The position numbers and the translations under genes were made by a program. Below, in pieces: positions 1 through 10,046 of a stretch of 64,000 nucleotides of DNA. The stretch comes from Cryptomeria japonica (taxonomy: Eukaryota; Streptophyta; Pinopsida; Cupressales; Cupressaceae), in the NCBI RefSeq assembly GCF_030272615.1, contig NC_081413.1:444439038-444503037 (forward strand), read 5' to 3'. The notes beneath the pieces are model-generated. The model did not search any database, was not told where the DNA came from, and saw only the letters and a list, made by a program, of their open reading frames with translations. Positions within the stretch are counted from its first letter, which is position 1. Every line of letters starts with the position of its first letter.

Positions 1-2351
1 TCGCAAGAGAACAATCTAACCCTCTTGTTAAATCTTTGCATGATCATTATTTTGATTTTGACATGACTATGGATATGACAACATTTGGAGGGGGTCTCTA
101 TCTTAAAATTAGGTATCTTTGACATTGGATAGTGTCCTACATCAGTTTCTATGAGATTCTAGATTGTCATATTTAGGAGTGTGGCCTAGAACACCATATT
201 AGATGGTGATAGATTTCAACATCAACATGGAGAAAGTTGAGCATACTTTAGAGACGTCACATTTTATCCTTCTTCCCTCATCACCCTTTCAACAACAGGA
301 AGGCATCCTACATAACATCTTCACTTTGTTTCTTCCTAAGGGAAGGAACATTATTTTCCAATATTAGATCTTTGTCAACATTAAATTTCAAGAATCTGCC
401 ATCATTACAGGAGACTCTATATTGAGGGGGCTTGCATTATCTCTCTTCTTACACTTTCTTATGGGGGAATTTTTCCTAATATATGGGATTTTGTTGATCT
501 CATGATTCATTTAGAGAATTTTTATTTTCATCTCTCTTTTGGGGATGAGTTTTGTGCCACTTGGTTTTCTTCTTTTCTTTATTAGTGAAATATGACATTT
601 CATTTGTGCATGGTTACCTAATATTTGCTAGTACCTAAAACCAATATTGCGTCTAATATTATTTTTATTTGTGTAAATTCTTCCTAAGTTGCACTTAAAG
701 GTGGAATAACATTTAATTTGTAATTTTCATTTGGTAGTGATCTTAATCTTAGTCTAGGTGAAGAGGTGATATTTTGGTGGCTCATTTTAAGGGTGTTATA
801 TCCATTGTTGAAGGCTTATAATTGCACACTTATTATTTGTAACAATTTTTTTATTTAAATACTATTCATAATTGCATATTATGTTTTTTATAAATACAGG
901 GTTTCTTTTACTTAGAAAAGTATTCAAATTTATGCAAAAAAAATAATCAATTAGAAAAAACAACAAATTTGTAAACATCTTCTGAATGGAATCAAAAGCA
1001 AGTGTTATAATATTTGTACTACCTATGATAATCCATTTGGTTCATTTTTTGTACTAAATTGTAAAGTATTACTTTTTAGTTTCAAATAGATAATCGTATG
1101 TATTATATTATAAATTGCCACAATCTAAAGAGAAGTAAATACTAAATTAAGTGGGGTGTATTTGTGTTATGTTTTTGTTTTCACTTCCATATTATTTCCA
1201 CTTGTGGTACCTATAATCTCTATGTCAAATAAGTGTGTTCACTACTTCAAATATTCTTGTCACATGTATCCTTATCTAGAAGTATTTTTGTCATTCTATC
1301 CTTTAGATACATCCAATATTTTGATAAATAAATCTTATATGCCTATTTATGGAAGAGGGATTATTGAGATAGGTAAGGGTTATATCCATAATAACTTGTT
1401 CATTCTAGACTAGGCCAAATTTCTTATTTTCGTATAGAATCTCATTGATAAAAGGAAGATAGTTGAGCTTTGAGCTGCTTCAATGACTATTTGAGATTCA
1501 AAAAGAAGAGAGATTATTATAGTTTGTGACATTGATCATTTATATTATGTTTACACCTTCTCTCACTTTGCACCAAATGATTCATTCTTGATTTTTTTCT
1601 TCTTCATCTAATATTTACATTTCGTCTCCTCCACCATCGCCTATTGCTACTTTATCCTTTTATGTTTCTTTTTTGAGATATTTTAGTGACCTTGTTCACT
1701 TCATTGTGACTAATTTCTACTTCATTTAGACTAATTTCAACTAGACATCTCTTTTTGTTAGAGTTTTTCATTTTGGATCTAGATCTAACTCTTGAGGATC
1801 TTTTATGTCTCATTAATATAAGTTCTTTGGTTCATGAACTTCTTAGAAAATCAAAGTTATAAGACTATTCACAAAGAGCATACACAGATTGATTTTTGTA
1901 GGAAATCACATTGAGCATTTGAGTAGAAACTAGATAATTTATCCTCTCTAGTGTGGCCTTCTAGTCATCTTTCTTTTCTCTTTTTTGAGGGACATTTTTG
2001 CACAAGGTTTTCTTCCTTTCTCCATTTTATGAGAGATTGTGTTGTACACTAGGGTACCTTATCACGACTAGTTGCTAAGCTCCATTTTTCTATACATGTA
2101 AGATATTGTTAAGGGAGGTTTTAGTGTAGGATATTCTTTCTGCTAGAATTGTCTTATAAGTTATTCCTATTTTTGAGATAAAATTTCCTAAGTGATTCTT
2201 TTTTCTTACTTAAAATTGCATTGATTTTGCATGCCACCAATCATAGAATGGTGGATTTGCGCTCCTATTATTAGGACCCTTCACCATGATTCTAGAAGGA
2301 AATTGGTCTCATTTGAATTATAAATGTGTACACATATTTTAAATTTATACA
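1..2351. other. AT-rich spacer, no gene recognised
   Basis: This stretch is T- and A-rich with only short chance reading frames. The longest, 85 codons at 1156-1413, has no recognisable motif and a hydrophobic, T-driven composition. I see no LTR ends, zinc knuckles or polymerase motifs. It ends at the target duplication of the LTR element that follows. Confidence 0.6.
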
Positions 2352-2356
2352 TCGTG

Positions 2357-3566
2357 TGTTGCTATTTACTAAGTTGTCATTAGTTTTATGCCCAAAATCA
2401 TCCTATAGACACTAGTCGGTTAATACTACCGAAAAGTCAAGTTGGTAAATACCAAGGCTACCGGTGTTGGTTACTAAAGAGAGACAAGTCACCGAGATGA
2501 TATACACTGAGCTATGAACCGAGATGAATACAGAATGTCTACCGAGTTAATATGTCTACCAAGCACCAAAGAAGGTATACCGAGTTAATCTGAATTGAGT
2601 GGAAACGTGTTATCAGATTCAATGAACCTGGACACACATGTGAAACGTTTTACAAGATTCGAGAAGATGAAACCATTATTACATAGGAAATTGCATTTAA
2701 AGATTTTGTATGATTTTGAGGAAGAATATCCAATGAAATAATTTCTATGTTTATTCATTCAATAAAACATGTTTGTATGATCGAAGCATGAATAGATCAC
2801 CATCTCAGAGATCTATATAAATAGAATGATTTGAGTATCTGATATATGACATGGAAAATCAAGAGAGAAGATACGAAGTGATGATATAGTTAAGTGTGAA
2901 GAAAGAAGATTGACAGAGATATTCAGAGGTTACCGAGAAGGTTTCAGAGAACAGTTTAAGGGACAGAGTATACAGAAGTGGTTACCGAGTTTATTTATCA
3001 TTACCGAGGAATGCTATGAGAAAGGTAATTTTATATTGAGCACATAGAGTCTGCTATAAATTTTAGATGTGAAGTTGTAGATATTTTGTAAAGATTTTGA
3101 TTGAATTATTAAGTTGTGTTAGAAACCTTTAACAGGGTAAAAGACTCTAATAAAGTCTATAAATTGTAAAGCATTTAACTAGGTACAACATTTTGTAGAA
3201 GTGTTTGTAAAATCCTTTAGCAAGGTAGATCTAAAGATCTTTATACTCCTAACAGGGTAAGCTATCAGAAATAGCTAAACATGTAGCTCTAACTGAGCAA
3301 TCTTGATTACTGCAGTAGTGAAGTTGTGAGTACCATCCCCACTGTAGTTTTTCTCTCTAACCAAGAGTTTCTGTGTGACCAAAAATCTTTGTGTTATGGA
3401 GTGAAATGTTGATTGATGTTATTTCTATGATTATGTTTCAGTATTATATATTTATGAGATCAGCAATACTTAGTTTGTGTTTATCAGTAAAATTGTTTTT
3501 CAAGAAAAGTTTTGAAGTACTGATTCACCCCTCCCCTCTCAGTACATTAGCTTTCCAAGTCAGTGA
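2357..3566 (+). repeat. E1 5' LTR
   Basis: This is a near-copy of 16634-17826, starting TGTTGCTATTTACTAAG. It contains a TATA-like box, repeated TTTAACAGGGTA-type motifs, and the CACCCCTCCCCTCTCAGTACATTAGCT block near its end. The last about 11 bases present in the 3' LTR (through CCTAACA) are missing here, so the exact end is uncertain by about 10 bases. The join runs straight into a remnant of the primer binding site. Confidence 0.9.
2813..2824 (+). promoter_or_regulatory. Putative TATA box of E1 5' LTR
   Basis: CTATATAAATAG lies about 460 bases into the LTR and recurs at the same place in the 3' LTR (17073-17084, CTATATAAACAA). The position fits the U3/R boundary of an LTR promoter. The assignment rests on sequence and placement only. 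Confidence 0.45.
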
Positions 3567-3576
3567 GAGCTTAATT
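3560..3576 (+). other. Damaged primer binding site of E1
   Basis: In the related E2 element the LTR is followed by TTGGTATCAGAGCTTGG, complementary to initiator Met tRNA. At the same place E1 has only CAGTGAGAGCTTAATTC. The AGAGCTT part survives, while the LTR terminus and the TTGGTATC core are gone. This looks like a small deletion across the LTR end and the primer site after insertion, and it would block minus-strand priming. Confidence 0.5.
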
Positions 3577-3618
3577 CTTGGTAAAGGGACTAAGAGCCTA
3601 AAGAGAAAGATCCTATCA

Positions 3619-4974
3619 ATGGAAGACTATGAACAATCACGCAGGATTGTGAAGCTTCAAGAAGAATTGGATCATGCTAATCAAGTGATTGTAGATATGC
3701 AGAGGCAAATGCAAAGATCACTAAAAGTTAGAAGAAGGTTGTTTGATGATTTACACGACTCACAAGAGTTGGTGGAACAAATTGAGACATCATCTAAGAA
3801 CAACATATCAGAAGAATCTGAAGAAATGATTGGAGAATTGAGAGAAAAGAACAAAGAACTTAATGAACAGCTAAAAGTAATGAGAAGGGAACATGAGTAT
3901 TTCAGCACATAGATGACTGAAAATCTTGAAGCATTGAGAACAACTGAAGATAATAAGTGAAATATAGAAGGAGAAAAACAACAGCTAGAAGCAATGGTCT
4001 CTACAAAAAATGATGAAATATCAAGGATGATTGAAGTTCAACATAATCTGTCTGATCAATTGGATTATGCACATCATGAAACTACTCTAAAGGAAAATGT
4101 GATCCAAGCATTGAAACTTGAATTATCAAGATTGACTGATGAACTAGAAGCAGAAAAGAAGTCAAAAGAAACACTGACAAAAAGCCATGAATTGTCAAGA
4201 ATGTTGGATGAGCAACTAAATATGAGAACACCCAACAAAACTATAGGACTCGGTTACAAAGGAAACAACTCTACTGAGAAAGGGATCAACACCACCGAGA
4301 AAGGAGAATCATCAAAGAAAGTTGGAAACAAAGATAACATGAAGGACAAGAAGACTATTTGCAACTACTATGGAAAACAAGGACATACTGCCAATGTTTG
4401 CCGGATCAGAAAAGGTAAGCAACCGAATGTTACTAGGTTTGATGGTTATTGTTATAATTGCAACAAGTATGGTCACACATCTAAGCAATGTAGGAAAAAG
4501 TTTATTAACAATTATCAGAAGGCAAAATTCAAGGGGTTTTGTAAAAATTGCAATAGATATGGACACAATACAGAGAAATGTTGGTTTATGCAGAAAAACT
4601 ATATGTGGACTCCACACCGAGCAAACACTAGAAGTTACCAAACTCACATAGATCTCAATCGACAATATACTTCAGTGCCATGGGATTACAATACAAGAAT
4701 ATGGTGTGAATGTTATGGAAGATACAGACATATAAGTGCAAACTGTATGATAAGGTTTGGAATGAACAATAGGAGATCATGGAGAAATCCCAGAATGGCA
4801 TATTTTCATTGTCACAAAGTTGGACACTTGGCTAAAGACTGCAGAGACCAACCTAGAGGAGATATTGAGGAGATAAGAAGCAAATTACAAAAATTTTGGA
4901 AAAAGAAGGAAAATGTGTCAACTAATGTAGGAAGCACCTTACCTACCGAGTTAGGTGCATCTACTTCGAATTAA
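3619..4974 (+). pseudogene. E1 Gag-like protein: coiled coil plus five CCHC zinc knuckles (broken)
   Basis: One frame of about 452 codons is interrupted by TAG at 3910 and TGA at 3958. The N-terminal 200 residues are charged and heptad-like (start MEDYEQSRRIVKLQEEL), as in a coiled-coil assembly region. The C-terminal half holds five knuckles of the C-x2-C-x4-H-x4-C type at about 4360, 4450, 4540, 4705 and 4800. Those at 4450 (CYNCNKYGHTSKQC) and 4540 (CKNCNRYGHNTEKC) are intact; each of the other three has one Cys replaced by Tyr. The likely role is nucleocapsid and RNA packaging for a retrotransposon particle. The start is chosen by similarity to the E2 protein; an open stretch extends upstream to 3391, inside the LTR. 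No capsid homology is recognisable by eye. Confidence 0.8.
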
Positions 4975-5496
4975 TCAATAAAGTTATGGAGGGATTGCAT
5001 TCTCACAAGGTAAGATCTTAATAGTTCCTATATAATCATATACATAATTCCAAAATCTACATAGCTAAGATGCAATAGCAAGTTTGAAATATTATCTACT
5101 CTTTTGAATTACCAGAGAAGTTGACAAAATGTATTAAACTTGTCTAGTCAGTAAAAGTCTAAAAAGGAAATAGTCGGTATAGTGGAACCGAGTGCATTTA
5201 ATGCCTATTTTACCTAACCGCATGAAACCCGATAAGGTCAAAAAGAGGTACTTAAATTATTTGCGCGGTCATTTTTCACTTACCATTTTTCAAAGTGCAG
5301 AGAAAAGCGAATCAAAAGGTGATCAAACATTTCCAAGAGCGATTTCAAGGTATTTAGCATAATCTAAGCTGCATTTTTAGCAGTTAACCGATCAAAAGTC
5401 AAGTTGTGAATATTTGCAAAGTATTTACTAAGTTGGAAGCATTTTTTGGTTATTTGAAACCCTAATCTATTTCATAAGTTGAATTTAAAGTTTGAA
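4975..5496 (+). other. E1 spacer between the Gag-like ORF and ORF2
   Basis: About 520 bases without a convincing frame separate the two ORFs. The E2 element has a matching gap on the other strand (13656-13291). The sequence contains ACCGAGT and CCGAT-like words also seen in the LTRs. A leader for ORF2, or its own promoter, could lie here, but nothing specific is visible. Confidence 0.4.
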
Positions 5497-8400
5497 ATGG
5501 CTCCCAAGGTATAGAAACCCATTGTAGTAGAGAGAATTGAGAAGCCTACAATGAAATACAGCTTACCTCCCAAAGTGTCATCTAAACCCGATGAGAAAAC
5601 TGCATTCTCTCTTATTCCGGATAGGGTTCTGTTGATCGAAGATGTTAGATTTTATACCAAGTGTTGAGTTGAAGAGTTAGGTCATACTGAGATTAAGGAT
5701 ATGTATGACAAAATGTGCACCAATGGAAACTTAGATAGCAAGTTTGAGCATATCAAAGTTAAGGGATTTACCAAAGCCCTAACCTATCCTCGAGTCTTCA
5801 AACCCCAATGGGTCAAATTTGTCTTGAGCCATGTGCATGACGATTTTATGTGGTTAGAGGATCAACCTTTCAAGATCACAAGGATATTATTCACATGATA
5901 ACCGGATACCCTATATTTGACCATGCCCAAGCATAGAAGATGATTTCATAGAAGGAATTAATAACATTAACAGGTGTTGAGTTTGATAGCAGAGGTCTTA
6001 AGTTGAACAATGTGACAGATGCAGAACTCAATTTTGCTATTAGAGTTATTGGTTATTGTTTCTTCCAGTCTGCAAGAGAAAATAGTGTACCGTGTGCAGC
6101 TGTAGATTTGGCTTATAAAATTGTTAAAAAGGGTATGCAAATTGATTTATGTGAAGTGTTATTGAAGAATCTTTTTGAAAATCTCAATAAAATAAGGAAA
6201 CCGAAGAAGAATAATACTACAAACACACTAAAGTTTTTGTCACTCTTAGTGTGTATGTTCTTCTATTTTGAGAAATTCTTTCCTTCAGTTGGTAACATTG
6301 TTTGGGAATTACACCGACCTATCACCCATCAAATAAATGATTTCATCAATCAACTAGGTGATAATTTCAATATGATAATGGATGATTACTTCAATAGATT
6401 CCAAGAAAAGATGCATAGTAGGTATAAGATTCCACCTCAGCTAGTCAAAAAGTACAAGGATACTATATGTTTTGAAGTGGATACCAACTACTATTATGTC
6501 AATGCAGTAGAACCCAGGACTCAATCATTACAGCCTATGGGTTATGAGATAGATTTTGACATTGCTCAACAGCAGATAGATGCCTTTTTAGAACTTCCAA
6601 GGCATGCTACCGAGATCAAATATGGCACCTATGAAGAGGTGAAAGAAAAAGTAAAAATGAGCATTATAGTACCAAAGGCTATCAGAAAAGCCAGTAGAAT
6701 GATCAAGGATTTAACTGAGAAGTTTGGAGAAGGTTCTACCTCTACACCTATTAAGACAGCAAAAACAAAGAGTGATCAGCTTTCGATCAAGGAAGAATTT
6801 GAAGCTCAAGAAGCAGCAATTACACTGAGCACCGAGTTGCTAAAGGGCAAAGTTTTGAAAAGAAAGAAACATGATGCAACCAAGGTGTCACTGACCAATC
6901 CAGCAAAGCGACCGAACACTAGATCATCTACTACGTCACCCGGTAAGAAGCTAAAGAATGTAGAAACACCTAAGGTTACAAAAAATTATAGAAAGAAGAC
7001 CAGAAGACTAATTTTGGATAAAGAAGAAAGTGACATAGAGTCAGAAGATGTAAATAAATTTTAGGTTGTAAAAGGCACAAAGGAAGATGTACATAGTGTT
7101 GACAATTTTTGTGCAAAATTAAAGGAATATGGTGGATTTGGGTCGTTTAGATATGTAAAATATGATACAAGAACAGATGAAGAGAAGAGGCAAATAGAAG
7201 AGACAGTAATTTGTTTACTTCTCAAGTTCTGAGTAGTTCCATTGGAAGTGGCTGGCTTTCTTCCAAAAGCATTATATTCACACATTGATAATAGATGGAA
7301 ATATGCTATGGACTCGAAGAAGCAAATAAGAGAAAGAGTTTTGGTTCATCTCTTTCTAGATATGTTAGTAGATGACATAAGAGATCATTTGAAAAACCAC
7401 CAGACAAATTTTCAAGTAAAACAAAGGGCCTTGAAAATGATGAATGACCTATTTCTTGAAGTTGAAAATGAAAGTAAAGAAAAATGGAAGAAAATATTCA
7501 GGATTCAGGTTGAAGAACCAAAAGGTGAAGTAGAAATAGTTGACATCATCGAGCAAGATCCTGCTTCCACTATTCAGTCAAATGAGGATGTAATAGACAC
7601 TAAAGCACATGAAGGAGAAATGATAGAAGGAAGCTCCTATGCCAAACTGATATCAAGTGAATCAGTTGTGGAACAGATTAAGTCCTATCCTCCGATCACC
7701 CAACAAGTTACAACCAAGAAACTTCAGGACACAGATCAAGGTATAGAGGATCAAAAGGTTAAACTAGATGAATCTACCTCTCAGGCCACCGATGAGCAAT
7801 CTTCCCAAGTACCATCAAGCACCGAGACAATTGCCACTAAAACTCCAAGCAAGGAAACACCAAAGGATACAACAGAGGCTATAGGAACTGACAAAAGTGT
7901 TGCCTCTACCGAGCAACATACCGAGGAAGGACAAGCCTCAAAAGCCATTGTACCCATTCAACCGGAGAAGGCATCATCATCAAAGGAGAAGAAAGAAAAA
8001 AGACATAGTTTTAAGATAGATTTGTCAAAGCCCATTGTGTTACCGAATGTTGACATTACAAAATTGAAAGTGCAAGCATTGATAGAATTCGGTGAGCTTT
8101 GTAAAGCCAAAGCAGAGCAGGAAAGACAGATAGCTATTCAGCAAAAGAACCGTGTACTTCAAAAGGTCAAAACATTATTGACAGACATGATACCTGAAGC
8201 TACCATCAATAAAGATGCTGCCATCCATGTGCAACTGGATGAACTACTCACTCAATTGGAGGAATCAAGAGTAGAAGCATCAGAATACCTTAGCAAATTG
8301 AAGGATAAAGAGCTACCTGCCAAGATCATTGAAGAAGTGCAGAAAGCAATTGTTATAGGTAAAATAAAGCTTATTGAATTCATTGGTGAGTTATCCCCTC

Positions 8401-8831
8401 AACTCAAGCATATTATTTATTTTTTCCAGAATTTATGTACATTCTCATTCTTCATCAAAGATATCAAGAATAAGACTGAAGTCATTGAAAAAGAGATTAC
8501 CGATCTCTCAAATAAATTAACTACTGAGCCAGATTCTCTTCAAAAATTTTATACAAGGCTACAAACCCTTATGGCTCAACAGTTAGAACTTCGGAATGAA
8601 GAGCATAAAATAAGGATGGATATCATGACTCTTCAAACATTGTTTATTCCCCATTTGTCAACTCAAGTAGAGGGAAGCACTTTAGATGGTTTGATCACAC
8701 TGTCCGCTAATATTACAGCTCAGAATATAATATTGGAAAGTATCAAGGATGCACTTACCAACACTCTTACAGAAGCTCGTACAAAGTATAAATCTATTTT
8801 TGATCAATTGCCTCCACCAAATGGTAACTAG
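5497..8831 (+). pseudogene. E1 ORF2: orphan retroelement protein of about 1,110 codons (broken)
   Basis: The probable start is ATG at 5497 (MAPKV...). The frame has stops at 5512 and near 5665, a +1 shift near 5890, stops near 5935 and 5947, a TAG at 7062 and a TGA near 7230. 5898-8831 otherwise reads in one frame to a TAG at 8829. No protease, integrase or polymerase motif is present. Three parts can be seen: an N-terminal globular region with FKPQWVKFVLSHVHDDFMWL and KKYKDTICFEV; a Lys/Thr/Ser/Glu-rich middle (about 7550-8000); and a C-terminal predicted coiled coil ending FDQLPPPNGN. The minus-strand E2 element encodes a homologue with the same order of parts. The role is unknown; a structural or Gag-accessory protein is possible. 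Confidence 0.7.
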
Positions 8832-9067
8832 ATTTGATGTTTGTCAAAAAGGGGGAGTGTACCGAGTATATAGAGTATCTGTGTGTATAGTTGAAAAATT
8901 GACAGGGGGAGCATGGAACATCATGAGCATGGAATACAGAGTATGGAACATCAAGTTATGTACAAAATATTGATACGGGGAGTATGCATTTGAACAATGT
9001 ATATACTGACATTTCAGTTTATTTTGCAAGTATATAGATTTTGTGTTATGATTTTGAAAGGAGTTTT
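8832..9067 (+). other. E1 3' internal region with repeated polypurine motifs
   Basis: Directly after ORF2 stand three purine runs: AAAAAGGGGGAG ending at 8856, ACAGGGGGAG near 8903 and ACGGGGAG near 8975. They resemble the true polypurine tract at 16617. E2 interrupts this region at 9068, and the sequence resumes at 16599. Confidence 0.55.
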
Positions 9068-9840
9068 TGTTAGGATTCCCACAGATACTAAGAGGGGGGG
9101 GTGAATCAATATCTAACCAGTTATAATATTTTCTTGACTTAAAACATGTAAAGCATACTAATACTATATATCGGTAAGCAAGAAATAATGCAATAAACAA
9201 AGATAACAACAACCACAAAAAAACACACCATAACACAGTAGTTTAACGAGGAAACCCGGTGTGGGAAAAACCTCGGTGGGATTTGTGACCCACAATATTC
9301 ACTTATTGGCCAATAAGAGAATATTACTGCTACAAGAGGGGCCTGCACATGCAGAAAGGCCAAGTGCCTAGAGCTCACTACTCAATTACAAAATGGGAAG
9401 TTTCACTGACTTACAAAATGGATTATATAAATCCAATGTCTTGTACTGCTTCAAAATAGAATCTACTTTGCCAGATCCAGTACCGGTTTATAGCTCTGCT
9501 TCTTACATAAACACTTAACCTATAATTCATATAATAGGTCTGCCTTATTTTGCCTAATTACATTCCTCCATACTTACATAATTATTCTACAATGATCTCT
9601 TATATATATGAGTCATTTTACAATAATAAACAAAATAAATTACAAACAAAATTCCTGTTAGCTTTTGTGCCTGTAAGCTTCCTTTCACTGTCGGTGCCAG
9701 TGGTCTGTGTGTCAATGTAGAATCTAACTTTGCTGGTGCCAGTGGATTGCCTTGCTGGTGTCATAGGATTGTAAGGTTGGCATCAATGACAAAACCTTCA
9801 ATCACCTTCAATGTCTCATTGGAGTATGCATTTGCCAACA
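9068..9840 (-). repeat. E2 3' LTR (minus strand)
   Basis: This 773-base LTR matches 14802-16593 once the TIR insertion is removed. On the plus strand it starts TGTTAGGATTCCCAC, then a G run and GTGAATCA, and ends ATTTGCCAACA. It keeps the uninterrupted sequence AATAATGCAATAAAC at about 9184-9198, which is the empty site for the TIR insertion in the other LTR. A TATA-like ATATATATAAG, read on the minus strand, lies near 9600-9610. Confidence 0.92.
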
Positions 9841-9858
9841 ATCTCCCCCTTTGGCATT
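9841..9858 (-). other. E2 polypurine tract
   Basis: Read on the minus strand, TGCCAAAGGGGGAGAT stands immediately before the 3' LTR (TGTTGGC). This is the plus-strand primer site of LTR elements. Related G-rich copies lie at 9986-9997 and 9935-9941. Confidence 0.85.
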
Positions 9859-10046
9859 GATGGCAACACTCATGAGAAAAATTCAGAAGTGTATCCAAAA
9901 ATTGAAGTCCAAAAATTGTTACCAAAAATGTGTGCTCCCCCTGAGCAAATTATCCCTAAGTTATTGAATTTTTCTCATACCACTGCTCCCCCTTTGGCAT
10001 CAATGACAAAGGTTGTCAAAGTGTCAATAGAGTGTGGTTTCCTGCT

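Noticed and set aside
1156-1413. 85-codon frame in the left spacer
   Set aside because: Hydrophobic, T-rich composition, no motif, no flanking gene signals.
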